Shown in pieces: positions 1 through 9,709 of a stretch of DNA of 59,443 nt (positions are counted from its first letter, which is position 1; each line of letters begins with the position of its first letter). A program made the translations under genes and the position numbers. This DNA comes from Rhodospirillaceae bacterium (GTDB lineage: Bacteria > Pseudomonadota > Alphaproteobacteria > Rhodospirillales > JABJKH01). The notes below the pieces were generated by a model, which made no database searches, was not told the DNA's origin, and saw only the letters and a list, made by a program, of their open reading frames with translations. The DNA is taken from the NCBI GenBank assembly GCA_018660465.1, contig JABJKH010000059.1, forward strand, positions 1 through 59,443. The letters are read 5' to 3'.

Positions 1-18
1 AATAAGGAGCTTCCCTTC

Positions 19-1077
19 ATGACTGAACCGGTAAAACTGGGTATTGTCGGCTTGGGCCGTTGGGCCAAAGTCCTGACCCGCGCAGGCCAAAAGTCTAATA
101 AATTCAAGATTGTTGCGGGCTACAGCCGCTCAGAAGAAAAGCGTCAAGAATTCCAGGACGAGTTCGGTATTCCGTCTCAGCCTGACATGCAGACCCTGCT
201 GTCAGACCCGGAGATGAAAGGGGTTATCCTAACGGTTCCCAACGAACATCACCTGCCCGTCGCCGAAGAAGTCGCCAAGGCGGGCAAACATGTCTACACC
301 GAAAAGCCAATTGCAAATAACCTGAAAAATGGCCTCGCCATGGAAGCATTGCAGGAACAATACGGTATTAACATGATGGTTGGGCATAGCGCACGACTGC
401 TGAATGGCACGCGACGGATGAAGCAAGCGATTGAGTCGGGTGAATTGGGAACGCTGTGTTTTATGGAAGCCAATTTTTCCAACGAACGTGCCTTGGAACT
501 GACGCCGGACACTTGGCGTTGGTACAAGGACAAAGCCCCCGGCGGTCCGCTGTCTCAGCTGTGTATCCACCAGTTTAATGCGCTTCATTATTTAGGCGGG
601 GATATTGAACAAGTGAATTCAATTGCCTCCAAGTTATCGCCTGTTGGTGCGGAAGTGGATGACCAGTCCATGACCACCCTTAAATTTGCCAATGGCGCGT
701 TAGGCTATGTTGGATCAAGCTGGACCACAGCGGGGATTTATGCAATCCGGGTCTTCGGTCAAAAAGGCATGATGCATTACGAAGTTGATTTTTGTAATTG
801 GGATACCCCTGATAAGTTACATGAAACGTCGCTGCTGTATATCCAGCGCGGCAAGGATGGCTACGACAAGCGTGAAGTCTTGGATATTCCTCAAGGGGAT
901 ATGTTCTGCGACGAGCTCGATATCTTTGCCGACTCGTGCGTCACTGGCACCCTTTCAGACCTGACGGCAAACGACGGTAATGTGGCCTTGGCAGTTGTTA
1001 ATGCCGCACTTCGCTCAATTGACAATAATGGCGCGGGGATCAAAATTAGCGACATCATGGCCGAATCTCAGGGCTGA
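19..1077 (+). CDS. Gfo/Idh/MocA-family NAD(P)-dependent oxidoreductase
   Basis: 352 aa. The N-terminus carries a Rossmann dinucleotide-binding motif (GIVGLGRWA, residues about 8-16), and the family signature EKPIANN lies near residue 95; its Lys is normally catalytic. The C-terminal half is the alpha/beta substrate domain with a GGPLSQLCIHQFN stretch typical of the family. Members oxidise or reduce sugars, inositols and related polyols; the substrate here cannot be read from sequence. The ATG is preceded by a good ribosome site (AAGGAG at 4-9). It is followed 16 nt later by a cupin and then a hydroxyacid dehydrogenase, suggesting one operon for catabolism of a sugar acid or polyol that probably continues upstream of the window. 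Confidence 0.9.
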   Translation: MTEPVKLGIVGLGRWAKVLTRAGQKSNKFKIVAGYSRSEEKRQEFQDEFGIPSQPDMQTLLSDPEMKGVILTVPNEHHLPVAEEVAKAGKHVYTEKPIANNLKNGLAMEALQEQYGINMMVGHSARLLNGTRRMKQAIESGELGTLCFMEANFSNERALELTPDTWRWYKDKAPGGPLSQLCIHQFNALHYLGGDIEQVNSIASKLSPVGAEVDDQSMTTLKFANGALGYVGSSWTTAGIYAIRVFGQKGMMHYEVDFCNWDTPDKLHETSLLYIQRGKDGYDKREVLDIPQGDMFCDELDIFADSCVTGTLSDLTANDGNVALAVVNAALRSIDNNGAGIKISDIMAESQG

Positions 1078-1093
1078 ATTTTAGGGTTGATTT

Positions 1094-1477
1094 ATGGTAC
1101 GGGTCTTTACGGAAGCGGACGCGAAGGACTTAGGGCTTAAGGGCCGGAAGTCGCTGGAAATTGTGTCCGGCCTTTCGGGTGAGTCCGGTGTCACCGTGCG
1201 CCTGGTGGAAATTCCTGTGCCTAACGCGGGCGAAAAACTTCGTGGCCCCCACCGCCATACCGATTTTGAAGAATGCATCTACATTTTGTCTGGCCAAGGC
1301 ACCATGGAATCCGACAGTGGTAACCATGATTTAAAAACCGGGGATACAATTGTCGTACCGCCGGGTGAGTGGCACGTAACCCGAAATACTGGGGATACGT
1401 CGATTATGATGCTGTGTTATTTCCCGGTCGGTGATATCCGACCCGGCACTGAAAATTCTCCCCCCGATGATTCCTAA
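1094..1477 (+). CDS. Small cupin-domain protein
   Basis: 127 aa, a single cupin barrel. The first cupin motif is visible as HRHTDFEECIYILSGQG (two His and a Glu as metal ligands, residues about 54-70) and the second as GDTIVVPPGEWHVTRN with the fourth ligand His. Such mono-cupins are metal-dependent isomerases, dioxygenases or lyases, or sugar-binding proteins; no specific reaction can be assigned. It sits between two NAD-dependent dehydrogenases with 16 nt and 10 nt spacers, so it is likely co-transcribed and acts on the same substrate. Confidence 0.85.
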   Translation: MVRVFTEADAKDLGLKGRKSLEIVSGLSGESGVTVRLVEIPVPNAGEKLRGPHRHTDFEECIYILSGQGTMESDSGNHDLKTGDTIVVPPGEWHVTRNTGDTSIMMLCYFPVGDIRPGTENSPPDDS

Positions 1478-1487
1478 GGATTAATTT

Positions 1488-2462
1488 ATGGCTTTTGATA
1501 TTGTTTGCCTGCGACCTGAAAAAGATTTTTTACAGGTTGGTATAACCCCACCCACTGTCCCGTCGATTACATACCGGGCCCCTGATGACCCAGAATTAAA
1601 GACACTGTTGGCAGATGCGAAAGCCGTGGTTATTCCAGCCGTCGGACCAAAGCTTTCCCCAGACCTGTTCGAAGGAAGTTCTGTGAAGCTGGTGCAGGTC
1701 ACGGGTGCCGGCGTGGACCGACTTGATGGTGCCGCCATGAAGCGGCTTGGCATTGCGGTTGCGAACGTTGCCGGTGGCAGCAATACGGCCCTTGCTGAAT
1801 ATACGGTGTCCTTGGCGTTGGTGCTGATGCGCCGATTTGCTTGGGCAGATGCCGAAATTAAAAAAGGCAATTATGTCGATTTTCGCAAGCAAATGATCTC
1901 TGAAAATCTAACTGGCTTGGAAGACATGACCGTCGGCGTGATTGGCTTAGGTAGCATTGGCCTTGCGGTCGCCACTGCCTTTCACCGCATGGGTAGTAAA
2001 ATTGTCTATCACGACCCGGCCCTCAAGGACCCAACAGATGCAGACCAGATAAGCGCTTTGGCGTTGCCCCTTGAAGACGTGTTGAAGTTGTCTGATGTGG
2101 TTACCTTGCATGTACCTTTAATTCCAGAAACTGAAGGTCTTATTGGCGACACACAACTTAGTAGCATGAAACCCGGCTCAATCCTGATCCATGCAGCCAG
2201 GGGGGGCGTCGTTGACGAAATGGCCCTCGCACAGCATTTAACGACGGGACACATTGGAGGAGCGGCCGTCGATGTATATTCGAGTGAGCCGCCTGAGGCT
2301 GATAACCCCCTATTTTCCTTAAACGGCGACGCGGCCCAAAGGGTTATATTCACCCCGCACATCGCCGGCGTCACCCGCCAAGCCTGGGCCAAATTGTTTC
2401 AAGTAGCCTGGGACAATGTCGAACGGGTGCTCGCGGGGAATGATCCGATCAATCGGGTTTGA
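1488..2462 (+). CDS. D-2-hydroxyacid dehydrogenase (phosphoglycerate-dehydrogenase-like)
   Basis: 324 aa. The NAD-binding motif GVIGLGSIGLAVA (about 149-161) and the three catalytic positions of the family are visible: Arg in HAARGGVVDE, Glu in SSEPPEADNPLF and His in TPHIAGVTR. These enzymes interconvert 2-hydroxy acids and 2-oxo acids with NAD(P)H. The protein is in the same operon as the Gfo/Idh/MocA enzyme and the cupin. The C-terminal ACT domains of SerA are absent, so a role in serine biosynthesis is unlikely. A ribosome site AAGGA precedes the ATG. Confidence 0.9.
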   Translation: MAFDIVCLRPEKDFLQVGITPPTVPSITYRAPDDPELKTLLADAKAVVIPAVGPKLSPDLFEGSSVKLVQVTGAGVDRLDGAAMKRLGIAVANVAGGSNTALAEYTVSLALVLMRRFAWADAEIKKGNYVDFRKQMISENLTGLEDMTVGVIGLGSIGLAVATAFHRMGSKIVYHDPALKDPTDADQISALALPLEDVLKLSDVVTLHVPLIPETEGLIGDTQLSSMKPGSILIHAARGGVVDEMALAQHLTTGHIGGAAVDVYSSEPPEADNPLFSLNGDAAQRVIFTPHIAGVTRQAWAKLFQVAWDNVERVLAGNDPINRV

Positions 2463-2552
2463 GCACAGCCAGTATCTCTCCTAGAATGCTGAGCGACCCC
2501 GGCCTTAAATGTCTTCACTTCCTTGTGACAAACGGTGAAGCGTGTCTGAGGG

Positions 2553-2571
2553 TATAATTGTTTACGTAAAC
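2553..2571 (+). promoter_or_regulatory. Putative promoter -10 with adjacent perfect palindrome
   Basis: A TATAAT hexamer (2553-2558) is followed immediately by the perfect 12-bp palindrome GTTTACGTAAAC (2560-2571), 43 nt before the start codon of the hybrid kinase. The position over the expected transcription start would suit a repressor operator. No convincing -35 box was found at normal spacing, so the promoter call is tentative. Confidence 0.4.
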
Positions 2572-2614
2572 GTATGTTTGCAATCGAATAACTAAGGAGC
2601 ACCGACAGACCAAA

Positions 2615-4546
2615 ATGCAAGGGTTCATCGCCTATGTTCAACAATATATACGAAGAGCATTTAGGTGCCGCCTTTGTTGGCGCATAACAGCCGGAGTGTT
2701 TTTTGCAATCCTCGCCATCGAGGCAGGAATTCTATTTTTTTCAGTGCAAAATTTTGAAAAAGAACGGTTCACTGAAGTTGAGCGAGAGGCGTTGGTTGTT
2801 GTCCGAACGATTCTTCGGGCAACGGACTCTCTAGGGGCGGATAATTCGAGCTTTCCTAAAATTGCAAAATCTCTTCGAGATGGTTCGGTTTTAGTTGGCG
2901 CAAAGGTTTTCGATAAATCGGGAAATGAAATTTCGAATTTTGGCGAAAAACCTAATTTGATTGCTAATCCACTCGAAAGCCCAGACATAACAATTCGACA
3001 TAAATCAACCGACGCCACCAGGATGGATGTTCGTTTTTCGCCGCGCCGCGTTCGCGCGCCTTACTTTGTTTCGGCCCGAATTAATACAATCAAAATCAAG
3101 GGCAAGGTGACCAATTTTATATGGCGGATAATCGGTTTGGTTCTTCTGATCTCTATTTTTGTAACGACTGTCATGATGGTAATTTTGGATAGGATCGTCT
3201 TGTCACCCATTATTAGCCTTCATGATCAATTGATGGTCACAGGGTCCGACCCCAACAACCCAAAAAAATATGTTGTTGAATCACAAAGAACCGATGAATG
3301 GGGCGATGTCATTCGAGCCTTTAATCGAATGCAACAATGGGCCGGCTCAAATTTAGAAAAAATAAAAATTAAAGAGCAAGAACTTGTCATTGCTAAAGAG
3401 GATGCTGAAAGAGCCAACCGAGCAAAATCGGAATTTCTGTCCTCCATGAGTCATGAACTCAGAACCCCCATGAACGCAATTCTCGGCTTCGGGCAGATAC
3501 TGGAATATAACCCCAAAGAGCCATTAACCGAAGGTCAAAAAAGGTATGTCCGACACATTCAGGATGGCGGAGAGCATCTCCTTAAGTTGATCAACGAAGT
3601 CTTGGACCTTGCAAAAGTAGAGGCCGGTAAAATTGACTTAATTATTGAAGATGTGGGCGTCAAATCTATCCTTGATGAATGTGTCTCACTTATCCAAGCA
3701 ATGGCAGATAAACGCAGCATCGAAATTCACATCAATGAGGGATTGGACTCCGATACTTTGATACATGTCGACCAAACCCGGTTTAAGCAATCGCTGCTTA
3801 ACCTGATGTCCAATGCCGTCAAGTACAACCGGGAAAATGGCATGATAACAATTGATAGTTATAAAACCTCAGACAGCATGCTTCATATTTCTGTCACCGA
3901 TCGGGGCGAAGGCGTTCCAGATGAAATGTTAGGAGAGCTATTTGAGCCCTTCAGCCGGCTATTGGCTGAAGGGACAAAGATTGAGGGCACAGGCATCGGA
4001 CTCACCATAACAAAGCAACTCATCGAAAGGATGAACGGCCGTATCGGCGTTAATACCGAGGTAGGGACAGGGTCCACATTTTGGATTGAACTCCCACTGG
4101 CGGAAAAACTTTTTAACGATGGGTCGGCAACAGATCAGGAAACTGCAGAAGGTGAAGCCAAGTCGCTGCCCGATATTAATGGGACCATCCTCTATATCGA
4201 AGACCACCCGGCTAATTTAGCTTTGATGAAATCCATTGTTGCCCACATTGAGGGACTTAGCATGATTCCAGCTAAGAATGCCGAAGCAGGAATTGAACAG
4301 GCCGAAGCAATGCGGCCGGACTTAATTATTCTCGACATCGATCTTCCCGATATGACCGGGTTCGAAGCACTTAAAAATTTACAACGCCTCGATAAGACCA
4401 AAGATATCCCCGTCATCGCCCTAAGCGCATATGCAATGCCCGGCGACATCGAAAAAGGCATCAGCGCTGGTTTTCGGGAATACCTAACCAAGCCAACTAA
4501 AGTCAATGAAGTGGTCGGCGCGATCCGGAGTATCTTGAATACTTAG
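2615..4546 (+). CDS. Hybrid sensor histidine kinase with C-terminal receiver
   Basis: 643 aa. Transmembrane segments lie near residues 24-43 and 170-192 and enclose a periplasmic sensor domain of about 125 residues. A HAMP-like linker follows, then HisKA with the H-box [12 protein letters not shown] (phospho-accepting His280), an HATPase_c domain (N-box [12 protein letters not shown]-boxes DRGEGVP and GTGIGLTI) and a receiver domain (about 520-643) with phospho-acceptor Asp574 in [12 protein letters not shown] and a conserved Lys in LTKPT. The last 4 nt overlap znuB on the other strand. No partner regulator lies next to it, so the output of the phosphorelay is unknown. An AAGGAG lies 15 nt before the ATG, which is a rather long spacing. 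Confidence 0.92.
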   Translation: MQGFIAYVQQYIRRAFRCRLCWRITAGVFFAILAIEAGILFFSVQNFEKERFTEVEREALVVVRTILRATDSLGADNSSFPKIAKSLRDGSVLVGAKVFDKSGNEISNFGEKPNLIANPLESPDITIRHKSTDATRMDVRFSPRRVRAPYFVSARINTIKIKGKVTNFIWRIIGLVLLISIFVTTVMMVILDRIVLSPIISLHDQLMVTGSDPNNPKKYVVESQRTDEWGDVIRAFNRMQQWAGSNLEKIKIKEQELVIAKEDAERANRAKSEFLSSMSHELRTPMNAILGFGQILEYNPKEPLTEGQKRYVRHIQDGGEHLLKLINEVLDLAKVEAGKIDLIIEDVGVKSILDECVSLIQAMADKRSIEIHINEGLDSDTLIHVDQTRFKQSLLNLMSNAVKYNRENGMITIDSYKTSDSMLHISVTDRGEGVPDEMLGELFEPFSRLLAEGTKIEGTGIGLTITKQLIERMNGRIGVNTEVGTGSTFWIELPLAEKLFNDGSATDQETAEGEAKSLPDINGTILYIEDHPANLALMKSIVAHIEGLSMIPAKNAEAGIEQAEAMRPDLIILDIDLPDMTGFEALKNLQRLDKTKDIPVIALSAYAMPGDIEKGISAGFREYLTKPTKVNEVVGAIRSILNT

Positions 4547-5346
4547 TTTGATAAGCGATCTAGAATACGCAACGGCACTAACATCACCGCAAAAAAGACC
4601 AACGCCGCGACAGTGACAATGGATGGTCCGGCAGGTGTATCCCATGTCATCGACGATGCCATTCCCCCTGCCACTGCGACACATCCGATGAAGCCCGCAA
4701 AAACAGCCATTTGCTCAGGAGAAGCAGACAGCCGACGCGCTGTAGCGGCGGGGATAATCAGCACGGACACGATCAAGAGAATCCCGACGATCTTCATCGC
4801 GACGGCGATGACAACGGCAATCAATAGCATGAACACCAATCGAACCCGGGTGATGGCAACGCCTTCGACCCGTGCCATATCTTCGTGCACGGTCATGCTT
4901 AAAAGCGGTCGCCAAATCAGGGCTAACACGACGAGAGCCACGGCCCCGCAGCCGTAGATCCAGACAATATCCATCGTCGTAACAGCCAAAATATCACCAA
5001 ACAAATAGCCCAGTAAATCAACACGAAGCTGTTCCATAAACGAAATCACAATTAGTCCCGCAGCCAAGGCACCGTGTGCGAGAATGCCAAGCACCGTGTC
5101 GTCGGAAAGTTTTTTCTGGCGTTGAAATCCGACAAGCACGATCGATACTGCGGCGCAGACAAAAATAATTCCGAGGGTGGGGCTGACATCGAACAAGAAG
5201 CCAAGCGCGATCCCTAATAATGCAGCATGGGCCAAGGTTGCGCCAAAATAAGCCATGCGCCGCCACACGACAAAGCAACCCAGCGGCCCGGCAACCACCG
5301 CCAAGCCAAGCCCTGCGACCAATGCCCGAACTACAAAATCATCCAT
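4543..5346 (-). CDS. znuB: Zinc ABC transporter permease ZnuB
   Basis: 267 aa from the chosen ATG at 5346 ([12 protein letters not shown]). The open frame continues further upstream, but that part lies inside znuC and reads as low-complexity antisense of its His-rich tail. The protein is an ABC-3 family permease with about eight hydrophobic segments, including [19 protein letters not shown] near the N-terminus, typical of ZnuB/TroC. It forms the membrane channel for Zn(II) taken up via ZnuA and powered by ZnuC. The start overlaps the znuC stop by 8 nt, so translation is probably coupled. It is part of the zur-znuC-znuB transcript. Confidence 0.93.
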   Translation of the reverse strand: MDDFVVRALVAGLGLAVVAGPLGCFVVWRRMAYFGATLAHAALLGIALGFLFDVSPTLGIIFVCAAVSIVLVGFQRQKKLSDDTVLGILAHGALAAGLIVISFMEQLRVDLLGYLFGDILAVTTMDIVWIYGCGAVALVVLALIWRPLLSMTVHEDMARVEGVAITRVRLVFMLLIAVVIAVAMKIVGILLIVSVLIIPAATARRLSASPEQMAVFAGFIGCVAVAGGMASSMTWDTPAGPSIVTVAALVFFAVMLVPLRILDRLSN

Positions 5347-6133
5347 GAGGTGGGTGATCTCCGTGATCGTGATCATGATCCTGTGTGTGATCGTGGGTGT
5401 GATCATGATGGTGGGTATAGACAGCCAGTCCTTGCGCGGTTTCGTGGCCAAACAGTTCCAGATAAGCCGGGTCCTGACTAACATGGGACGGATGACCGCT
5501 ACAACAAACATGGCCGTTCATGCACAAGACTTGATCTGTTTCCGCCATGACCAAGTGCAAATCATGAGACACCAGCAGGACGCCACAATTATGAGTCTTT
5601 CTGATGGTGCCGATCAGCTTATAAATGTCCGCCTGCCCAGTGATATCGACACCCGATGTCGGTTCGTCCAACACGAGTAAATCTGGATCCCGCAGCAGGG
5701 CCCGGGCAAGCAGCACGCGGCGGCGTTCCCCGCCTGAAATTTTTTGAAACGGTGACGCGATGACATCCAACGCGCCCACTTCCGCCAATGCTTTTTCCAA
5801 CTGGTCCTGGCTTGTACGCCCGCCCAACCTCAAGAAACGTTCGACAGACAAAGGCAGCGTATCATCCACGGATACATGCTGCGGGACATAGCCGATCCGC
5901 ACATCAGTCCGTCGGGAGATGGTTCCATCCGTCGGCGCGATCAGGCCAAGCAGCGCCCGCACAAGGGTGCTTTTCCCAGCACCATTCGGACCGATCAAAG
6001 TCACGATCTCACCCGCCCCAATGGAGACATTGACGTTTTCTATCGCTGGGAGCCCGCCGAACCGAACAGTTAAGTTCTCTGCCGAGATCAACGCCTGGCC
6101 ATCCAGCTCCGCCGTCACGTGAGTGTCAGGCAT
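5339..6133 (-). CDS. znuC: Zinc ABC transporter ATPase ZnuC with His-rich tail
   Basis: 264 aa from the ATG at 6133 ([12 protein letters not shown]). This start overlaps the zur stop by 8 nt, matching the 8-nt znuC/znuB overlap; a longer frame to 6202 would extend into zur. Walker [10 protein letters not shown], signature [12 protein letters not shown] and Walker [13 protein letters not shown] are all present. The last ~25 residues contain about 11 histidines in HDH/THDH repeats, an unusual addition that probably binds or buffers zinc at the cytoplasmic mouth of the permease. The DNA encoding it is a run of GATCATGAT-like repeats. Confidence 0.94.
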   Translation of the reverse strand: MPDTHVTAELDGQALISAENLTVRFGGLPAIENVNVSIGAGEIVTLIGPNGAGKSTLVRALLGLIAPTDGTISRRTDVRIGYVPQHVSVDDTLPLSVERFLRLGGRTSQDQLEKALAEVGALDVIASPFQKISGGERRRVLLARALLRDPDLLVLDEPTSGVDITGQADIYKLIGTIRKTHNCGVLLVSHDLHLVMAETDQVLCMNGHVCCSGHPSHVSQDPAYLELFGHETAQGLAVYTHHHDHTHDHTQDHDHDHGDHPPHG

Positions 6134-6641
6134 CGGCTTTCCTTTGCCCGGCACAGTCGGGACAGGTTCCCAATACCTCGACCATTTGGCTTTCGACTTC
6201 AAACCCCAGGTCAGCGGCTTTCGTTGAGATGCGCCGGGTTACGGTCGCGTCGTTTAGTTCAGCCACAGCACCACAAGCCTGACAGATTAAAAACTGACCG
6301 CCGTGGCGTTGGGTCGGGGCACCACATCCGACGAAGGCATTCAAAGATTCGATTTTGTGGATGAGGCCATTTTCCATTAAAAAATCCAGCGCGCGATAGA
6401 CCGTCGGAGGTGCCGCCTTACGGCGCTCGCGTTGCAATTTCTCGAGCAAGTCATACGCGCCCACCGGACGATGCCCCTCCCATACCAGTTCCAGTACCCG
6501 GCGTCTAAGCTCGGTTAACGCGGTCCCATCACGCGTACAAATTTCTTCGGCGATTGTAATCGCGTCTTCGATGCAGGCCCCATGGTCATGCTTGTCCGCT
6601 GGAAACGGAGCCAGAACCGGATTTAGTCTCGATGCCATCAC
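6126..6641 (-). CDS. zur: Zinc uptake regulator Zur (Fur family)
   Basis: 171 aa. It has an N-terminal winged helix and a Fur-type DNA-binding segment ([31 protein letters not shown]). The structural zinc site is made by CQAC ([11 protein letters not shown]) and CPDC near the C-terminus. Its location at the head of znuCB and divergent to znuA, with palindromic operators between, identifies it as Zur rather than Fur. When zinc is plentiful, Zur-Zn should repress both transcripts. Two consecutive ATG codons (6641, 6638) are possible starts. Confidence 0.93.
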   Translation of the reverse strand: MMASRLNPVLAPFPADKHDHGACIEDAITIAEEICTRDGTALTELRRRVLELVWEGHRPVGAYDLLEKLQRERRKAAPPTVYRALDFLMENGLIHKIESLNAFVGCGAPTQRHGGQFLICQACGAVAELNDATVTRRISTKAADLGFEVESQMVEVLGTCPDCAGQRKADA

Positions 6642-6650
6642 GCTTCACCG

Positions 6651-6710
6651 TTGACTTGTCTGAGGATGTAATATTATAACATCGCCTTCGAAATGTTATG
6701 TTATAACGTT
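6651..6710. promoter_or_regulatory. Divergent znu promoter region with two Zur-box-like palindromes
   Basis: Between zur and znuA lie two AT-rich palindromes: GATGTAATATTATAACATC (6665-6683, one mismatched pair) and AATGTTATGTTATAACGTT (6692-6710, two mismatched pairs). Both resemble alphaproteobacterial Zur boxes (ATGTTATA..TATAACAT type). For znuA a -35 TTGACT (6651-6656) and -10 TATAAC (6675-6680) are seen at 18-bp spacing, with the first palindrome covering the -10. On the minus strand a TATAAT (6678-6673) could be the -10 for zur. Binding of Zur would shut both directions. Confidence 0.8.
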
Positions 6711-6730
6711 ATCTAAAAAATTGGCAAGAC

Positions 6731-7618
6731 ATGAAGCGTTGGATTTTTATAGGGAGCGTCTGCATAGCACTCCTGGGATCGGCACCAACTTACGCAGCTG
6801 CACCCCGAGTGGTGGTTAGCATTCTGCCTGTTCATTCGTTGGTAGCAGGGGTAATGGAAGGCATTGGCTCACCCGAACTCTTAGTGCGCGGCGGGGCATC
6901 TCCCCATGCCACCAGCCTACGACCTTCTGATGCACGGACACTCGCCCGCGCCGAGTTGGTGTTTTGGGTTGGTGAAGGGTTGGAGACATTTCTCATAAAA
7001 CCAATTCGGGGACTGGCAAAGAACGCCCAGATCATTGAACTCGTAAACGTGCCAGATGTCATTGTCGCCAAGGGGGCTGGGGGGCACGATCACGGCGACC
7101 CGCACATCTGGCTGAGCACAACCAATGCCAGCGCCATTGTCACGGCAGCGGTCGGAGCGCTGACTAAATTTGATCCAGAAAATGCTGCCCGTTACCGTAC
7201 GAACGCGGAAAAACTTCAAGCTCGTTTGTCTCATTTGTACACGGGCATAGAGCAAAAATTAGCGCCAGTTCGAAATACACCCTATGTGGTTTTTCATGAT
7301 GCCTACGACGCCTTTGAAACCGAGTTTGGGCTTCACTCCGTTGGCGCTGTCACGATCAATCCTGACCGCAAGCCTGGGGCCAGAAAGCTCACGCACCTGC
7401 GTCACGAAATCGCCCAGCACAACGCGCGCTGCGTTTTCGCCGAACCCCAATTTCGACCGGCGCTGATAAAGACATTGATCGCGGGAACAAACGCCCGAAT
7501 GGGAATTTTGGACCCTATGGGCGCAGCCCTAAAACCCGGCCCCAACGCCTATTTCAAACTTATGCGGAATATGGGGGACGCTCTGAGCAACTGCTTGGCT
7601 AATTCAACCACCCCTTAA
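6731..7618 (+). CDS. znuA: Zinc ABC transporter substrate-binding protein ZnuA
   Basis: 295 aa with a cleavable signal peptide (MKRWIFIGSVCIALLGSAPTYA). Cluster A-I binding-protein features are present: the first His ligand in GASPHATSLRPSD, a short His/Asp loop GGHDHGDPHIWLS carrying the second ligand, and VFHDAYDAFE carrying the third. The charged loop is much shorter than the long His-rich loop of E. coli ZnuA; here the His-rich stretch is on ZnuC instead. It acts in the periplasm. No strong Shine-Dalgarno is seen. The 3' end overlaps the convergent lipoprotein gene by 20 nt. Confidence 0.93.
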   Translation: MKRWIFIGSVCIALLGSAPTYAAAPRVVVSILPVHSLVAGVMEGIGSPELLVRGGASPHATSLRPSDARTLARAELVFWVGEGLETFLIKPIRGLAKNAQIIELVNVPDVIVAKGAGGHDHGDPHIWLSTTNASAIVTAAVGALTKFDPENAARYRTNAEKLQARLSHLYTGIEQKLAPVRNTPYVVFHDAYDAFETEFGLHSVGAVTINPDRKPGARKLTHLRHEIAQHNARCVFAEPQFRPALIKTLIAGTNARMGILDPMGAALKPGPNAYFKLMRNMGDALSNCLANSTTP

Positions 7619-8186
7619 AATGGCCCTTGATTGCGCGTTCCATTGCACCGTTGAAATCAGCCATCGCTGCGCGGGTGATGTCATGCCACAGCTTTTCCCG
7701 CTGGTTCAGCGATGCGTCTTCGGTGATGGTGCGGGACCGTTCGGCCTTGGCTGAGGCTTGGGCGCGAACAGCACCTGCTGCATCCGTAACCTGAAGCTCA
7801 GCCTCAATGAAGACCGTATAGCGTTCCGACAATTCTTTTTTGAACTGACCGGTAAAACCCTTATCGATTTTCAGCTTCGATTCGGTTGCAGCGGCATTCT
7901 TGATGACGAAACGCGCATTACCCTTGGCGCCAGTCGCTGCCAAGCGATCCCTAGCCCAGTTCTTCAACGCTCTTTCCGGCGTAATTTGAAACAGATGATC
8001 CACGTTCGGAGCCTTTAGGGGAGCCTTGTAGCCGCTGACCGTCTCAATTTTGACCACGTTCAGGCGAATAGGCTCGAAGTGTGCGAAGGTGATGTCAGGC
8101 AGGGTCTGTACCTTAAGCGGTGTTTCGCAAGCGCTCAGCACAGCGACCACACTCAGGCACAGAATTGATTTAACGAAGAATCTCAT
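7599..8186 (-). CDS. Predicted lipoprotein of unknown function
   Basis: 195 aa from the ATG at 8186 (MRFFVKSIL). The longer open frame upstream lacks any signal sequence. A signal peptide ends in lipobox LSAC (Cys at about residue 18), so the mature protein should be lipid-anchored. The rest is a mixed alpha/beta domain rich in Ala, Lys and Glu with a segment of alternating charge (VRAQASAKAERSRTIT). I do not recognise the family. It overlaps the znuA end by 20 nt but is convergent to it, so it is not part of the zinc operon. Confidence 0.75.
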   Translation of the reverse strand: MRFFVKSILCLSVVAVLSACETPLKVQTLPDITFAHFEPIRLNVVKIETVSGYKAPLKAPNVDHLFQITPERALKNWARDRLAATGAKGNARFVIKNAAATESKLKIDKGFTGQFKKELSERYTVFIEAELQVTDAAGAVRAQASAKAERSRTITEDASLNQREKLWHDITRAAMADFNGAMERAIKGHFKGWLN

Positions 8187-8294
8187 GATGCGGTCATATT
8201 GCCATGTCCCCGGAACCCAATGCAAGCCGTGACGTTCCGGTGTGGAAATGCTACGCATTTCACAGCAATAAAATTCTGATAAGAGGAAATTCGC

Positions 8295-8819
8295 ATGAAA
8301 TACGCCTTGGGCGATAAGGAAGTAAAAACCGCAGGGGACGATTATTACATCGCACCCGGGGCTCATGTCATTGGCGACGTAACCCTCGGCCACAATGTCA
8401 GCATTTGGTGGAATTCGGTGTTGCGCGGCGATAACGATCCGATGGTGATTGGCGATGGCAGCAATGTTCAAGACGGCTGCGTTTTGCACGCCGATCCGGG
8501 ATTCCCGTTAACGCTTGGCAAGAATGTATCGCTTGGCCATATGGTGATGCTACATGGCTGCACCATTGGCGACGGCACACTTATCGGGATCGGCAGCGTC
8601 ATCTTAAATGGCGCAAAGATCGGCAAAAATTGTTTGGTCGGTGCGGGCTCGTTGATTACCGAAGGCAAGGAATTCCCTGATAACTCCATGATCCTCGGTC
8701 GCCCGGGCAAAGTCGTGAAGGAAATGAGCCAGGACATGATGGACATGGCTATGCGCCCGTCCAAGAGCTATCAAAACCGGTCCCTCGTCTATAAAGAAAA
8801 ATTGCGAGTGATGGATTGA
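8295..8819 (+). CDS. Gamma-carbonic-anhydrase-like hexapeptide-repeat protein
   Basis: 174 aa left-handed beta-helix protein of the YrdA/PaaY/CaiE group. Hexapeptide repeats run from about residue 20 to 140 ([28 protein letters not shown]). The three metal-ligand histidines of gamma-class carbonic anhydrases align as His65 (VLHAD), His82 (LGHM) and His87 (LHGC). Activity as a carbonic anhydrase is not certain, since many homologues are inactive or thioesterases. The ribosome site AGAGGAAA precedes the ATG. A DMT transporter follows 7 nt later and is probably co-transcribed. Confidence 0.88.
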   Translation: MKYALGDKEVKTAGDDYYIAPGAHVIGDVTLGHNVSIWWNSVLRGDNDPMVIGDGSNVQDGCVLHADPGFPLTLGKNVSLGHMVMLHGCTIGDGTLIGIGSVILNGAKIGKNCLVGAGSLITEGKEFPDNSMILGRPGKVVKEMSQDMMDMAMRPSKSYQNRSLVYKEKLRVMD

Positions 8820-8826
8820 GCCTTTT

Positions 8827-9705
8827 ATGACGACGGAGGCTCAAACCGCACGGTCAAACGCGCTCGGCATTATCTTCATGCTGGCGGGTGGGCTGTGCAT
8901 TACGGTCCAGGATGCGATTACCAAGCTGTTGACGGAAATCTATCCGGTTGGCGAAACCGTTGGGTACCGGGGACTTTTCACCTTTATTCCCATCGCCTTA
9001 TTGGTTTGGCGCGAGGGCAATATTGATTGTCTAAGGATCGTCAACATGAAGGGCCAGATCACCCGTGCGGTGATCGCCGTCTCGACCATGGTTCTTATCG
9101 TGTCGAGTTTTCGGGTACTGCCGTTTGCTGACGTCATCATCATCCTGTTCACAGGCCCAATTTTCGCGACGGCACTGGCGACGCCTCTGCTCGGAGAAAA
9201 AGTCGGCATGCGGCGCTGGGCGGCTGTTGGCGTTGGATTCATTGGTGTGCTGGTGATGCTTCGACCCGATGGCTTCCAAATTCAAACCTTGTTGTTGTTA
9301 CCGGTGGCAGCCTCCCTGCTCACCAGTTTACGCGACATCACAACCCGGAGCCTACATAAGACCGAAACGACCATATCGATCCTGTTCTGGTCCATCGTCG
9401 CGGTCACCATCGCCGGGTTTTCAACCTATTTCTATGAATGGAAACCGCTGCAGTTGGAGCACGTCCACATGTTCATTGCAGCGGGCGTCCTCAACGGCCT
9501 CGCTCATTTCTGTATGATCACGGCGTTCCAGCACGCGGAGGTATCCCTCGTCTCCCCTTTCAAATACGCCAACATCATCTACGCGGTCGTCTTAGGCTAC
9601 TTCATCTGGGGCGAAGTCCCCTCCTCCCATATGGTCATGGGCGCAGCCCTGGTCATCATCGCTGGGCTCTACATTATGCGAAGAGAAGCTCGAGTGCGGG
9701 GGTGA
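8827..9705 (+). CDS. DMT-superfamily (EamA) transporter
   Basis: 292 aa with about ten transmembrane segments arranged as two EamA repeats (about residues 13-140 and 155-287). The glycine-rich start (LGIIFMLAGGLCITVQDAITK) and the GEVPSSHMVMGAALVIIAGLY end are typical. Relatives export amino acids, drugs or metabolites, or import small solutes; the substrate is unknown. The gene is 7 nt downstream of the carbonic-anhydrase-like gene and converges with the CULT-domain gene after a 4-nt gap. Confidence 0.88.
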   Translation: MTTEAQTARSNALGIIFMLAGGLCITVQDAITKLLTEIYPVGETVGYRGLFTFIPIALLVWREGNIDCLRIVNMKGQITRAVIAVSTMVLIVSSFRVLPFADVIIILFTGPIFATALATPLLGEKVGMRRWAAVGVGFIGVLVMLRPDGFQIQTLLLLPVAASLLTSLRDITTRSLHKTETTISILFWSIVAVTIAGFSTYFYEWKPLQLEHVHMFIAAGVLNGLAHFCMITAFQHAEVSLVSPFKYANIIYAVVLGYFIWGEVPSSHMVMGAALVIIAGLYIMRREARVRG

Positions 9706-9709
9706 GGGG

